NCBI GenBank assembly: GCA_030425195.1
Contig: JAUIAV010000005.1
Location: forward strand, 205,894-269,893
Length of the DNA: 64,000 nucleotides
Origin: Gammaproteobacteria bacterium
GTDB taxonomy: Bacteria > Pseudomonadota > Gammaproteobacteria > Pseudomonadales > Azotimanducaceae
Direction: 5' to 3'
Of this stretch, positions 1 to 10,300 are shown in pieces (position 1 is the stretch's first letter; each line of letters begins with the position of its first letter). A program made the position numbers and the translations under genes. A model generated the notes under the pieces. It searched no databases and had not been told where the DNA came from. It saw only the letters and a program-made list of their open reading frames with translations.

Positions 1-529
1 CGGTCATTCCCGCGTTCCGGATCATGCGCAGAATATTCTCGTTGCAGGCGGACAGCGGGGCGAAAACCTCGGTTCTGCCGATCAGCGACAGACCGATGTG
101 GCCCCGGATTCTCAGCTCACCATTCTTCACCCAGGCTGTGGACTTCCAGCGGGTACCGTTCGACGGCAGGTAGAGACTGCCGCGCCACTTCCCCCTCCGG
201 TACTCATAGCCGCTCAGCATCTCCAGGCCGATGAACGGCCGGTCGCGCAGCGAAGGATCCGGATTGCGCAGATCGGTTTTCGGCTCGCCGACCACGCCCA
301 CACCGTCCTTCTCGCGCCAGAGCGGATTTTTCAGCGCCACGATCCTGGCACTGAGACCGTCAGCCCCATCCGGCTGCACCTCGATCATCGTGCCCGAGCT
401 CGCCCAGATCCCGAACACCGCATCACGCCCCGGCTCGGACCACACGAAACCCGTCCCGGAAAGGATCAGGATCATCAGACCTATTCCGGGAAGACCCCGC
501 TTCAGCCGCTTCAAGCCCGCTCCTGGCAT
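1..529 (-). CDS. DUF2147-like exported protein (partial, 3' end beyond window)
   Basis: An open minus-strand frame starts at an ATG (complement 527-529) and stays open to the window edge, about 176 codons. The N-terminus has a basic stretch followed by a hydrophobic core (residues about 14-28), like a signal peptide. The rest matches the DUF2147 pattern: an early FGIW, a IVALKNP segment, DLRNPDPSLRDRP followed by GLEML, and a late GHIGLSLIGRTEVF. DUF2147 proteins are small exported beta-rich proteins of unknown function. The gene is divergent from the crotonase gene at 591, with about 60 bp between them. Family assignment is from pattern only; the true C-terminus is not visible. Confidence 0.6.
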   Translation of the reverse strand, partial: MPGAGLKRLKRGLPGIGLMILILSGTGFVWSEPGRDAVFGIWASSGTMIEVQPDGADGLSARIVALKNPLWREKDGVGVVGEPKTDLRNPDPSLRDRPFIGLEMLSGYEYRRGKWRGSLYLPSNGTRWKSTAWVKNGELRIRGHIGLSLIGRTEVFAPLSACNENILRMIRNAGMT

Positions 530-590
530 CTCATGAATAAAGGACGGATGATAACTGACATAACTGACTGGGAACTGAACGGGGGAGCGA

Positions 591-1448
591 ATGGACACGG
601 GCCAGTTCACGGGCTTCGAGCTCGGCATCAGGGAACCGGGCATCGCCTGGTTCCAGTTCAATACACCGGAACGGCTGAACGGCATGACCACGGCCATCAA
701 GCGGGATCTGATCGAGGCCATCACTCAGGCCCAGATGGACAACCGGGTGCGCGTGCTGGTCTTTACCGGCACCGGCCGGGCCTTCTGCGCCGGCGACGAT
801 CTGAAGGCCTATGGCGGCGCCGATCTGCCCGGCGAGGCTCTCGTGCCCCCCATCCCACCCGGTCACGACAACGCCCTCGGCACCTACAATGGCCTGCGCA
901 CGGTCTCCCAGCAGCTCAACACCACCATCCGCAACCTGGACAAGCTGACGGTGGCCGCCATCAATGGCGTGGCCATTCAGACCGGCTTTTCCCTGGCGCT
1001 TTCCTGTGATTTCCGGATCGCAGCGGACAGTGCCCGGATGGGCAGCGCGACGCTGCGCTTCGGCCTCCTGCCTGACGAAGGCGGGCAGTATCTGCTCGTC
1101 CAGCAGATGGGTGTGTCACGCACGCTCGAGTTTCTGATGAAGAAACGCATCGTCGATGCGGCAGAAGCCCTCGAGCTCGGCCTGGTGAACGAGGTGGTTC
1201 CCGCGGCCGAACTCGAAGCCAGAACCGAGGCGTGGGCGGCAGAGCTTGCCAACGGTCCACAGGTTTCCATGCGGCTTCTGAAACGTTCCGTCTACAACGC
1301 TGCCGAGCTCACCTGGAGTCAGGCACTGGACGAGATTGCCGCCAAGACGGCCATCTCCGACCACCACCCGGATGCGAGAGAAGGGGTGAAGGCTTTTCAC
1401 GAGAAACGGGATGCGAAGTTCAACGACTGGCTGGAGAACGGGCAGTGA
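591..1448 (+). CDS. enoyl-CoA hydratase/isomerase family protein (crotonase fold)
   Basis: A 285-residue crotonase-fold protein. The first oxyanion-hole segment is FCAGDDL (about residues 65-71) and the second lies around GVAIQTGF (126-133). A C-terminal FHEKRDAKF tail is typical of the family. By alignment to classical enoyl-CoA hydratase, the positions of the two catalytic glutamates (Glu144/Glu164 in the rat enzyme) are Ser134 and Thr154, so classical hydration chemistry is doubtful. The ATG follows a GGGGA ribosome site. The stop overlaps the GTG of a second crotonase gene by 4 bp, so the two are probably co-translated. CoA-thioester substrate unknown. Confidence 0.8.
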   Translation: MDTGQFTGFELGIREPGIAWFQFNTPERLNGMTTAIKRDLIEAITQAQMDNRVRVLVFTGTGRAFCAGDDLKAYGGADLPGEALVPPIPPGHDNALGTYNGLRTVSQQLNTTIRNLDKLTVAAINGVAIQTGFSLALSCDFRIAADSARMGSATLRFGLLPDEGGQYLLVQQMGVSRTLEFLMKKRIVDAAEALELGLVNEVVPAAELEARTEAWAAELANGPQVSMRLLKRSVYNAAELTWSQALDEIAAKTAISDHHPDAREGVKAFHEKRDAKFNDWLENGQ

Positions 1449-2185
1449 ACGACAGCGTCACCTACCACTCCGAGGACGGCATCGCCACAGTGACCATCAA
1501 CCGGCCCGACAGAATGAACGCGCTCAATGAGGACGTGATCCAGGGCCTGAAAGCCGCCTGGATCCGGCTCGAGGAGACCGACGACCGGGTGGCCGTTCTG
1601 CACGCGGCCGGTGATCGTGCTTTTTCGGTGGGTGCGGACATCAGAAATCCCCCGGCGGAAATGTGGGAGGGGGTGCCGAGCGTCGGGGTGGCCACCAGCA
1701 AGCCCATCATCGCCGCCCTGCACGGCTGGTGCATCGGCGGCGCCTACGTGATCGTGCAGATGTGCGACCTGGTGGTGGCGTCTGAAACCACCGTATTCAA
1801 GTACCCTGAGGCTCAGCTCGGGTTCACCGGCGGTCTGATCGCCAGCGCCGTGGCCCGGATCCCGCACAAGGTCGCCATGGAGTTCATGCTGCTGGGCCAG
1901 GATCTCCCCGCGGAGCGGGCCCGGGAGGTAGGCATGGTGAATCGGGTGGTGCCGGAGGGCGAGGAGCTCGCCGCCGCCCTCGAATGGGCAGCCATCCTGC
2001 GCCACTCGGCGCCGCTGGTGGTCGAGACTCTGAAGGAATTCTCCCTGGCGACCCTCAATCAGAGCCCGGCGGAAGCCGGTGCCATCAGCCGGGAAAGGCT
2101 GCTCGCCGTTCGGACCAGTGAGGATGGGGCCGAAGGCCGGCGTGCGTTTGCGGAAAAACGCACGCCGGAATTCAAAGGGCACTAG
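1445..2185 (+). CDS. enoyl-CoA hydratase/isomerase family protein (second crotonase)
   Basis: A 246-residue crotonase-fold protein beginning at a GTG that overlaps the upstream stop (GTGA). The oxyanion-hole segments are FSVGADI (about 60-66) and HGWCIGGA (93-100). At the first catalytic glutamate position there is Val102, while the second is kept as Glu122 in YPEAQLG. One-glutamate crotonases include isomerases and other non-hydratase members, so enoyl-CoA isomerase or a related reaction is as likely as hydration. Its TAG stop shares the palindrome CTAG (2182-2185) with the stop of the convergent gene. Together with the upstream gene it suggests a short acyl-CoA pathway; the substrate cannot be read from sequence. 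Confidence 0.8.
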   Translation: MNDSVTYHSEDGIATVTINRPDRMNALNEDVIQGLKAAWIRLEETDDRVAVLHAAGDRAFSVGADIRNPPAEMWEGVPSVGVATSKPIIAALHGWCIGGAYVIVQMCDLVVASETTVFKYPEAQLGFTGGLIASAVARIPHKVAMEFMLLGQDLPAERAREVGMVNRVVPEGEELAAALEWAAILRHSAPLVVETLKEFSLATLNQSPAEAGAISRERLLAVRTSEDGAEGRRAFAEKRTPEFKGH

Positions 2186-3576
2186 GCAGTCTCCGCCCGC
2201 CCCCCTCGGCCGGACCTGGCGGGCCAGAGTTCGTCATGGCGGGCGTGCGTCTCAAGATATGCACCCGGCTGGAAATGCGCATCGTAGAACGCCGTATCGA
2301 GCCGGTGTGCCTGCAGGTACATCATCGCGAAGATCGAAGGCACCGTGGCGGGAAACTTCCCGTAGGTCGCATGCACGTACTCGGCCATGGTCGCCACGCA
2401 GTCCACGAACTTCGCGTCATGGGCGGCCGCGCTGCTCCGGGCCCGTTCGTTGTCACGGTAGGGTCCCGGGGTCGATCGATGGAAAGGCCCGTCCGGGCCG
2501 AACTTGGCGGCGACCACGTCTACCACCGCCGCGCGCATGTCCGGGAAATGCGGCGGGCAGTGGCCCTCGAGAACGCCCGGCAACCCGGTCACGTTCGGCA
2601 GTGGCCAGCGGTCGTCAACGTCGTACCGGAAGCCGAGACCGGGGAGATTGGGATCTCCGCTGGCACCCAGAATCGTCAAAGGGTTGATGCCGCCGTACAT
2701 CCATCCACCCAGACCCAGCGCCTGCTCCATCAGCATGCCCGCATAGCACGATGTTCCGATTTCCACCGTCGCTTCCGAAAGCGACATCTGATCCACGAGG
2801 CTCATGGGATAGGGATTGTCCACATCGACGATCCCGCTGAATGCGGAAAGCCCCGGAACCTCGCGATCCCGGATGTCGTCGTAGATGCACACGCCGTTCT
2901 GAACCAGATAGCAGAGATTCAGGATGTGGTGCGCGGCCAGATCCACCACCGGGATGATCAGCGTGCTGCCCGGTACGTTCGCACACCAGGTGTTGTGCAG
3001 CTCCATGTGCTCGGCGGCGGCCGGTGTGCACAGCCGGCCCGGGGTCAGCCTCCGGATGCGCTTCCGGTGTATGTTCAACCAGGTTTCCAGATCGGCTTCC
3101 ACCGGCGGCGCGAGCTCACGGGTCGGAAAGTAATAGGTGCCGTCATCGTCCGTGAAGAAGAACTCCGTGGTGCCGAAGCCCGCCGCGGAAGGAAACGTCC
3201 TCCCGGTTGCGGTGCCTGCGTAGTTCGGAATCCGGGGCTCGTAAGCCGGGTTGTAGGGAATCAGGTTCGCCCAGCCCGTGTTCCCGGCGACCGTGGAGAT
3301 CAGGAGCAGCTGCTCGAGCTCGTTCAGGGGTTGCGCTGGTCGTTTCGACCGATAGGCCAGGGGACCGCCGGGGATCTCGGCCCCGAGCGCGAACCGGCGG
3401 GAGCGCCTGCCCCGGATGGCATCCACCAGCGGAAAACCGGTCGCTTCCAGCAGACCGGCCGGCAACGCCGTGTCAGCCGCCGGAGCCGGCTGCGCGGCCG
3501 CCAGCGAGCTGCCGGCGAGCAGGGTGGCGCCGGTTCTGAGGCCGGATTTGAGAAGGTGCCGTCTCGAAGATTCCAT
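2182..3576 (-). CDS. Tat-exported nitroreductase-like protein of unknown function
   Basis: About 464 residues from the ATG at 3576, which has GGAG 7 bp upstream; an adjacent in-frame ATG at 3579 is the alternative. The N-terminus SSRRHLLKSG followed by a hydrophobic Ala/Leu stretch and AQPAPA is a twin-arginine signal peptide, predicting a periplasmic protein folded, possibly with cofactor, before export. The segment RGRRSRRF followed by PLNELEQLLL about 40 residues later resembles the start of the nitroreductase fold, but I see no clear FMN signature and the protein is about twice the usual nitroreductase length. Several cysteines are scattered through it. The gene converges on the crotonase pair and is divergent from a GlxA-type regulator, which could control it. 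Function unknown. Confidence 0.6.
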   Translation of the reverse strand: MESSRRHLLKSGLRTGATLLAGSSLAAAQPAPAADTALPAGLLEATGFPLVDAIRGRRSRRFALGAEIPGGPLAYRSKRPAQPLNELEQLLLISTVAGNTGWANLIPYNPAYEPRIPNYAGTATGRTFPSAAGFGTTEFFFTDDDGTYYFPTRELAPPVEADLETWLNIHRKRIRRLTPGRLCTPAAAEHMELHNTWCANVPGSTLIIPVVDLAAHHILNLCYLVQNGVCIYDDIRDREVPGLSAFSGIVDVDNPYPMSLVDQMSLSEATVEIGTSCYAGMLMEQALGLGGWMYGGINPLTILGASGDPNLPGLGFRYDVDDRWPLPNVTGLPGVLEGHCPPHFPDMRAAVVDVVAAKFGPDGPFHRSTPGPYRDNERARSSAAAHDAKFVDCVATMAEYVHATYGKFPATVPSIFAMMYLQAHRLDTAFYDAHFQPGAYLETHARHDELWPARSGRGGRAETA

Positions 3577-3668
3577 CATTCCGCTCCATTGGTCAGGATT
3601 GCTGGGCGACATTGTCGGGATTCCGGTCGGGTCGGGTTAGTGTCTGATTGGACAGAAACGGGCCAGAT

Positions 3669-4778
3669 ATGACAGATTGCCGATATTCAGTCGCCGAGCA
3701 CCCGACCATGCGCGTCCACCTGATCGCCCTGCCCGAAGCATCCGCCTCCGTGCTGTACGGTCTGCACGAGGTGCTGGGCACTGCCGGCAGATCCAGCGCG
3801 CTGTTCGCGACTTCGAGCGACGCGACCCTCGCCCCGCCGACGGATCCGCCGGCCTGCGAGGCCCGGGTCGTCGCCCACAGCCGCGGCGCTTTCCGAACCA
3901 CGCTGGGCGTTCCCATCGAGCCCGATGCCGCCTTTACTGATGCCCCCACGGCAGACGTGGTCATCGTTCCTGACATCGATCTGGCGGACGGGATTCCCGA
4001 CCACAGCGAGTGGCGCGAAGCCTGCGACTGGCTCCGCCGGCAGCATGATGCGGGCGCAGTCATCTGCTCGGTCTGCACGGGTGCGCTTCTGCTGGCAGAC
4101 AGCGGTCTGCTGAATGGCAGGGACGCGACCACCCACTGGAGTGCGGCCAGGCTGCTCGGCGAACGGCATCCGGACATACACGTGTGCGTGGAACGCGTCA
4201 TCGTGCCCGCCGGTTCTGCACATCAGGTCGTCACCTCCGGCGGCTCGGCTTCCTGGTCCGATCTGGCCCTCTATCTGATCGCGAGATTCTTCGGCCAGGA
4301 GGAAGCCAGGCGGATCGCGAAGATCTTTCTGTTCGGAGACCGGAGCGACGGTCAGCTGCCCTTCGCGGCTCTGGTGCGACCAAAGCAGCACGAGGACGCC
4401 ATCATTCAGAAAGTTCAGGTCTGGATTGCCGGCCACTACGCAGTGGCGCACCCGGTGTGGGAGATGACGAGACGGTCCGGCCTGAGTGAGCGAACCTTCA
4501 AACGGCGCTTCAGGCGGTCAACGGGTTATGCCCCCCTGGACTACGTGCAGACGCTTCGGGTGGAAGAGGCCAAGCAGATGCTCGAAACGACCGCCACCCG
4601 GATCGACGGGATCGCAAGGGAAGTCGGCTACGAAGACGCCAACGCGTTTCGTCGGCTGTTCAAACGGCTGGTGGGGATCAGCCCCCGGGTCTACCGCCAG
4701 CGGTTCCTGGCGGTGACCGATCCGGTATGCCCGGCTACGCCGGCAGGAGATGCGCGACTGCGTCGCGCTCCTCGATGA
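3669..4778 (+). CDS. GlxA family transcriptional regulator (DJ-1/PfpI-like + AraC HTH)
   Basis: About 369 residues from the ATG at 3669; an ATG at 3708 just before [10 protein letters not shown] is also possible. Residues about 14-200 form a DJ-1/PfpI-like domain with the nucleophile-elbow cysteine in [10 protein letters not shown] (Cys136). Residues about 270-355 form a double AraC-type helix-turn-helix, including [12 protein letters not shown] and [17 protein letters not shown]. GlxA-type regulators sense small amphipathic or amine metabolites; the ligand here is unknown. It is divergent from the Tat-exported protein gene with roughly 90 bp between starts, so that promoter is a natural target. 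Its 3' end overlaps the convergent mdh gene by 44 bp. Confidence 0.85.
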   Translation: MTDCRYSVAEHPTMRVHLIALPEASASVLYGLHEVLGTAGRSSALFATSSDATLAPPTDPPACEARVVAHSRGAFRTTLGVPIEPDAAFTDAPTADVVIVPDIDLADGIPDHSEWREACDWLRRQHDAGAVICSVCTGALLLADSGLLNGRDATTHWSAARLLGERHPDIHVCVERVIVPAGSAHQVVTSGGSASWSDLALYLIARFFGQEEARRIAKIFLFGDRSDGQLPFAALVRPKQHEDAIIQKVQVWIAGHYAVAHPVWEMTRRSGLSERTFKRRFRRSTGYAPLDYVQTLRVEEAKQMLETTATRIDGIAREVGYEDANAFRRLFKRLVGISPRVYRQRFLAVTDPVCPATPAGDARLRRAPR

Positions 4779-5712
4779 GCTCGGTGGCGGTCGCATCCAT
4801 CTTGCCCTGGCTGAACTCGTTGATGGACAGGCCCTGGATGATCGACCAGTCGCCGCCTTTGCAGGTCACCGGGAACGAATAGATGAGCCCCGGCTCGATG
4901 CCGTAGCTGCCGTCCGAGAAAACGCCCATGCTGACCACGCCGTCGCTGCCGAGGGCCCAGTCGTGCATGTGATCGATGGCGGCATTGGCGGCCGAGGCGG
5001 CGCTGGAAGCACCCCGGGCATCGATGATGGCGGCACCGCGCTGCTGCACGGTGGGAATGAAGTCCTTCTCGTACCAGTCCATGTCCACCAGACCCATGGC
5101 AGACTCGCCAGCCACCGTGGCCTCGTGAATGTCGGGATACTGTGTGGCGGAGTGGTTGCCCCAGATGGCGAGACCGGCCACGTCGGTGACGTGCTTGCCG
5201 GTCTTGTTCGCCAGCTGCGCGATGGCGCGATTGTGATCCAGGCGGGTCATGGCGGTGAACTGGCGCGGATCGATGTCCGGCGCGTTACGCTGGGCGATCA
5301 GACAGTTGGTGTTGGCCGGATTGCCCACCACCAGGATCTTCACGTCCCGGCTGGCGTGATCGTTGATGGCCTTGCCCTGCACGGAAAAAATGGCGGCATT
5401 GGCTTCGATCAGATCTTTGCGCTCCATACCCGGTCCCCGGGGCCGGGAACCCACCAGCAGCGCGTAATCGGTGTCCTTGAAAGCCACATTGGCATCGTCC
5501 GTCGGGATCATGTCCTGCACCAGCGGGAAGGCACAGTCCTCGATCTCCATGATCACGCCCTTCAGCGCATCCAGGGCCGGGGTGATCTCAAGGAGTTGCA
5601 GGATGACGGGCTGGTCTTTGCCCAGCATCTCGCCGGAGGCAATTCTGAAGAGGAGCGCATAGCCGATCTGACCGGCCGCGCCCGTGACGGTTACTCGCAC
5701 CGGGGCTTTCAT
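4735..5712 (-). CDS. mdh: malate dehydrogenase
   Basis: A 325-residue NAD-dependent malate dehydrogenase of the long (about 325 aa) class, interconverting malate and oxaloacetate in the TCA cycle. Visible motifs are the Rossmann glycine loop TGAAGQIG (10-17), substrate arginines in RPRGPGMER (90-98), TRLDHNRA with Asp159 and Arg162, and catalytic His187 in [11 protein letters not shown]. The ATG at 5712 was chosen because GGAG lies 9 bp upstream; an in-frame TTG 15 bp earlier is less likely. The last 44 bp overlap the 3' end of the convergent AraC-family regulator. Confidence 0.95.
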   Translation of the reverse strand: MKAPVRVTVTGAAGQIGYALLFRIASGEMLGKDQPVILQLLEITPALDALKGVIMEIEDCAFPLVQDMIPTDDANVAFKDTDYALLVGSRPRGPGMERKDLIEANAAIFSVQGKAINDHASRDVKILVVGNPANTNCLIAQRNAPDIDPRQFTAMTRLDHNRAIAQLANKTGKHVTDVAGLAIWGNHSATQYPDIHEATVAGESAMGLVDMDWYEKDFIPTVQQRGAAIIDARGASSAASAANAAIDHMHDWALGSDGVVSMGVFSDGSYGIEPGLIYSFPVTCKGGDWSIIQGLSINEFSQGKMDATATELIEERDAVAHLLPA

Positions 5713-5771
5713 GCAGGATTTCTCCAATCAAGGTGTCCTAAGAGGCCGCGCATTGTAAGAAAACTCACCCG

Positions 5772-6209
5772 CTAATCCCACTCCATTTCCTGGTACCAGC
5801 CGTTTTCCGAGGCCAGTGCGAGCGCCTTCGGTATCCAGTCGGCGGTGGGTCTGGGCAGCGCCTCTGGCGCCACCCAGACCAGCTCTGCGAAATGCTCCGG
5901 CTCGTTGATCACCGGTTCGCCCACCCAGTCGCTGCAGCGGAAGAGGAAGTTCACACCCTGATGGCGTCCGGACCGGTAGGGCATCACGCTGTACGGGGTC
6001 AGCGTGACGGCCTGCACGTCGAGTTCCTCCGCGAGTTCTCTGTGCGCTGCCTGGGTGACCGATTCACCCTGCTCCTGGTGTCCGCCCGGGAGCGCATAGT
6101 AGCCGTCCATGAAGCCCGTGTTCGCCCGCTTGAGCAGCGCCAAAGCGCCATCGGCCCGTACGAGCAGTATGTGCACGACGACCGGAAAGCGGTCCCTGTC
6201 CTCGGCCAT
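5772..6209 (-). CDS. Nudix hydrolase
   Basis: A 145-residue Nudix domain protein. The Nudix box runs from Gly43 to Val65: G-x5-E49-x7-R57-E58-L-A-E61-E62-L-D64-V, with Asp64 replacing the usual glycine. Family members cleave nucleoside diphosphates linked to another moiety; the substrate is not predictable. The ATG at 6209 follows GGGAGA and leaves 46 bp to the divergent GNAT gene. The frame can be extended upstream, but that would run into the GNAT coding region. Stop is 59 bp upstream of the mdh start, so the two may share a transcript. Confidence 0.85.
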   Translation of the reverse strand: MAEDRDRFPVVVHILLVRADGALALLKRANTGFMDGYYALPGGHQEQGESVTQAAHRELAEELDVQAVTLTPYSVMPYRSGRHQGVNFLFRCSDWVGEPVINEPEHFAELVWVAPEALPRPTADWIPKALALASENGWYQEMEWD

Positions 6210-6255
6210 GGATTCTCCCGGGCTGGTGGCTACTGAGTTCTGATAATGTCTCGGG

Positions 6256-7011
6256 ATGGATGATTCCAGCACGAGCACAAGGCGCATCGAGGAGGCTTCA
6301 CTGAATGCCTGGCCCGCCATACGCCAGACGCTGCTGGACGGCTGGCTGCTGCGCTTCTCTCACGGGTTCACCAAGCGGGCGAACTCGATCGTGCCTTTAT
6401 ACCCTGTTCTCGAGCCCATGGAAGACAAGGTACGCCATTGCGAGAACCTGTACGCGCGGGAACGGCTGAAGACCATCTTCCGGCTCACGTCGATCACCGA
6501 CTGTTCGGTCCTGGACGAGTACCTGGAGAAGCGTTCCTACGAGCGGGTGGATCCCACACAGGTGCTCACCACGACGCTGGCCGCTCTGCCACCGCCGGAG
6601 TCCACCCGGATCCGGCACCTGGCACGGGAGCAATGGCTCGATGCTTATGCGGGTCTGACCGGGTTGCCGGAAACCGCCAGGTCGCTGCACGGGGCGATCC
6701 TCAACGGCGCCAGCCTGTCGAGCAGCGAATGCGCCTTCGCCGTGATCGACTCCGGCGAAGGCCCGCTGGCGTGCGGTCTGGCCGTACGGGAGCAGCATCT
6801 GCTCGGTCTCTTCGACATCTTCACCCATCCGGATCACCGGGGCCGGGGTCATGCTGAGGCGCTGGTGGGGGATCTTCTGGCCTGGGGCCGCGGAAAGGGC
6901 GCCGTAACCGCCTATCTGCAGATGGATGCATCGAACACCGCCGCCCGCGGGCTCTACGACAAGTTCGCCTTCACCGAGGCATATCATTACTGGTACCGGG
7001 TCTCCGCCTGA
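6256..7011 (+). CDS. GNAT family N-acetyltransferase
   Basis: A 251-residue protein with an N-terminal segment [20 protein letters not shown] followed by FTKRANS, which defines a subgroup of two-part GNAT proteins. A C-terminal GNAT domain has the acetyl-CoA loop [15 protein letters not shown] (R-x-x-G-x-A) around residues 193-207 and a closing [20 protein letters not shown] motif. Predicted cytoplasmic acetyltransferase; acceptor unknown. Divergent from the Nudix gene with a 46-bp shared upstream region. The long gap to gltB follows it. Confidence 0.85.
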   Translation: MDDSSTSTRRIEEASLNAWPAIRQTLLDGWLLRFSHGFTKRANSIVPLYPVLEPMEDKVRHCENLYARERLKTIFRLTSITDCSVLDEYLEKRSYERVDPTQVLTTTLAALPPPESTRIRHLAREQWLDAYAGLTGLPETARSLHGAILNGASLSSSECAFAVIDSGEGPLACGLAVREQHLLGLFDIFTHPDHRGRGHAEALVGDLLAWGRGKGAVTAYLQMDASNTAARGLYDKFAFTEAYHYWYRVSA

Positions 7012-7169
7012 TCCCCATCCGGCACCGAACCCCAAAGTTCCTCCATTTTTCAGCCTGTCACCAAACTTGATTCAAAGCCTCATTTCTGAGATGTTCCGTC
7101 CCTCGCGCGAAAATAGCATCGTCCGTCCGTCGTTTCGCGGCAGAATAAAAACAACAAAAACAAGCAGTT

Positions 7170-7330
7170 AGCCAAAAGGCTGACAGGGCCCGACGGACCT
7201 AACCCAACGCCCTCTGAAGCTCGGACTCGCGAGCAGACGGCTATCTTCGTGCCTGCTTCACGGGCGAGGTTCGGGACGACCCCGCCCGGGGTTCGGCGTC
7301 ATGGGACGCCTTCCATGAGTCAGTTTGGAA
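7170..7330 (+). promoter_or_regulatory. hairpin-rich 5' leader of gltB
   Basis: The 326 bp between the GNAT stop (7011) and gltB (7338) holds no gene I can support. The gltB-proximal part is rich in inverted repeats: AGCC-AAAA-GGCT (7170-7181), GCTCG/CGAGC (7219-7234), CGGGCG/CGCCCG (7261-7288), GGCGTC-ATGG-GACGCC (7295-7310, perfect 6-bp stem) and TTCCA/TGGAA (7311-7330), the last about 7 nt before the start codon. An A-rich stretch (7145-7163) precedes the series. This may be a structured mRNA leader controlling gltBD; I do not recognise a known riboswitch. 7012-7169 shows nothing convincing. Confidence 0.35.
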
Positions 7331-7337
7331 CGTAGAG

Positions 7338-10300
7338 ATGAACGACAACGGCATGAGCCAGAGCACGCCTGCTGGTCAGGGTGCGCCCCAGAGTAACGGA
7401 GCGTTGACCGCTTTCCCGCCGAGGCAGGGCCTTTACGATCCCGCCAACGAGAAAGACAGCTGCGGCGTCGGCTTCATCTGTGACATCAAAGGCCGTCCCA
7501 GCCGCGAGATCATCGAAGACGCTCTGAACATGAACTGCTGCATGGAGCACCGTGGCGGCGTCGGTTACGAGAAGAATACGGGCGACGGCGCCGGCATCCT
7601 GGTCGGTCTGCCGCATCAGTTCCTGGCCAAGGTGGCCGAGTCCGCACTGGGCATACAGCTGCCGCCGGCCGGTCAGTTCGGTGTGGGCAACGTCTTCCTG
7701 CCCACCGATCCCGATGCCCGCGCTCACTGCAGAAACGTGCTCGAAGCGGAAATCGAAGCTGCCGGTCAGCGGCTGCTCGGCTGGCGCGATCTGCCCGTGC
7801 ACCCGGACGGGGCCGGCATCGGCAACGCGGCCCGCGCGGCCATGCCCACGTTCGCCCAGCTGTTCATCGGGGCAGATGGCGCATCCGGCGACGATTTCGA
7901 ACGCAAGCTGTATCTGATCCGGAAGCACGCCACCCATCGTCTCAGGGGCGATCAGAATCTCGCGCAGCGGAAGTCTTTCTATGTCTGCAGCCTGTCCTCG
8001 AAGGTGATCATCTACAAGGGCATGCTCACGCCGGATCAGGTGCCGCTGTTCTACGCCGATCTCCGTGACAAGACGTTCGAGTCGCATCTCGCCATGGTGC
8101 ACTCGCGATTCTCGACCAATACCTTCCCCAGCTGGGACCGGGCTCAACCGAACCGCTTCATGAGCCACAACGGCGAGATCAACACGCTGCTCGGCAACCG
8201 CAACTCCATGAATGCACGGCAGGGTACCCTGCGCTCGGAGCTGTTCGGAGAGGATCTGAAGAAGCTGTTCCCCATCGTCGAGCCGGACTGCTCGGACTCG
8301 GGCACCTTCGACAACGTGCTCGAATTCCTGCTCATGAACGGCCGCAAGCTGCAGGAAGCGGTGCTGATGATGATTCCGGAAGCCTGGCAGCAGCATCCCA
8401 CCATGGACGAGGCCAAGCGGGCGTTCTACGAATACCACTCCTGTCTCATGGAACCCTGGGACGGCCCGGCCTCAATCGCCTTCACGGACGGCACCTACAT
8501 CGGCGCGGTGCTCGACAGGAACGGGCTGCGCCCGTCCCGCTACTACATCACCAACGACGACAAGTGCATCATGGCATCGGAAGTCGGCGTGGTGCAGGTG
8601 GACCCGGAAACCGTCATCGAGAAAGGCCGGCTCAAGCCGGGGCGTATCTTTCTGATCGATTTCGAAGCCGGCCGGATGATCCCGGACGAGGAGATCAAGA
8701 GCGAGTGGGCGAACGCCCGCCCCTACAAGAACTGGCTGGATGCCCAGCGCATCGATCTCGAAGATCTGAACACGGATCAGCAGCCGCACGGTTTCGACCC
8801 GCAGACCCTCACGCCGCGCATGCAGGCTTTCGGCTACACCGTGGAAACCATGCAGATCATGCTGCAGCCTCTGGTCACCGAGCTCAGGGATCCGCTCGGC
8901 TCCATGGGCAATGACGCAGCACTCGCGGTGATGAGCGAGAAGCCGCGCATGATCTATGACTACTTCAAGCAGCGCTTTGCTCAGGTCACCAATCCGGCCA
9001 TCGATTCGATCCGGGAAGAGGTGATCATGGCCCTGAACTGCTACGTGGGTCCGGAGCAGAATCTGCTGGAAACCACCGAGCAGCACGCCCACCGGCTGCG
9101 CATTCCCCACCCCATCCTTTCGAACGAGGAGCTCGCGGCCCTCAAGCACATGGATCACCGGGGCTGGAAGAGCCGGGTCATCGACATCACCTACCAGGCA
9201 GGCTCCGGGCGCGACGGCCTCATTGCGGCGCTGGATCGGATCTGCGCCGAAGCCTCCGAAGCCATCGCCGAAGGCTATTCACTCATCGTCCTGTCGGATC
9301 GCCGGGTGGACGTGGACCATGTGCCGATCAGCTCGCTGCTGGCCGTGGGCACCGTGCACCATCATCTGAACCGGGAGGAGTCCCGCACGCGCATCGGCCT
9401 GATTCTCGAATCCGGGGAGGCCCGCGAGGTGCACCACCACTGCCTGCTGGTCGGCTACGGCGCCGATGCCATCAATCCGTATCTGGCCTTCGAGGCGCTC
9501 TGGGACTCCCGCCGCAAGGGCTACCTGGACGGTGCTTCGCATATTCAGTCTGACGACGACGTGGTGGCCGCCTATCGGAAGGGCACCGCCAAGGGCATGC
9601 TCAAGGTGATGGCCAAGATGGGCATCTCCACTCTCCAGTCGTACAAGGGCGCACAGATTTTCGAAGCCGTGGGACTGGCCTCCGACGTGATCGAACGCGC
9701 TTTCGTCGGCACCGCGTCCCGGGTGCAGGGTGTGGATCTGTCCGTGCTCGCCGAGGAGATGCAGCGCCGGCACCAGCTCGGCTACCCGAGCCGTTCACCG
9801 AACGTGGCCGTGCTGCCGAATCCCGGCGACTTCCACTGGCGCCGGCACGGCGACACCCACATGTGGGATCCGGAAGCCATTGCCGATCTGCAGGTGGCAT
9901 CCCGGGCCAACAGCGAAGACGCGTACTGGCGTTTCTCGAAGCATGTGAACGAGGAATCCACGAAGAAGAGCATGCTGCGGGGCCTGCTCTCCTTCAAGTC
10001 CGATGTCAATGGCGGTCCCATCCCGCTGGAGAACGTGGAGCCGGAGCAGGAGATCGTCAAGCGCTTCGCCACGGGGGCCATGAGCTTCGGGTCCATCAGC
10101 GCCGAAGCCCACGAGTCGCTTGCCATCGCCATGAACCGGCTGGGCGGCAAGTCCAACACCGGGGAAGGCGGAGAGGATCCGAGCCGTTTCATTCCTCTGG
10201 CCAACGGTGACTCCAAGCGCAGCGCCATCAAACAGGTCGCCAGCGGCCGGTTCGGAGTGACCATCAACTACCTGACCAACTCCGACGAGATCCAGATCAA

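Noticed and set aside
98..1009. A plus-strand frame of 303 codons crossing the DUF2147 gene and the first crotonase gene
   Set aside because: It overlaps two better supported genes in other frames and its sequence is low-complexity.
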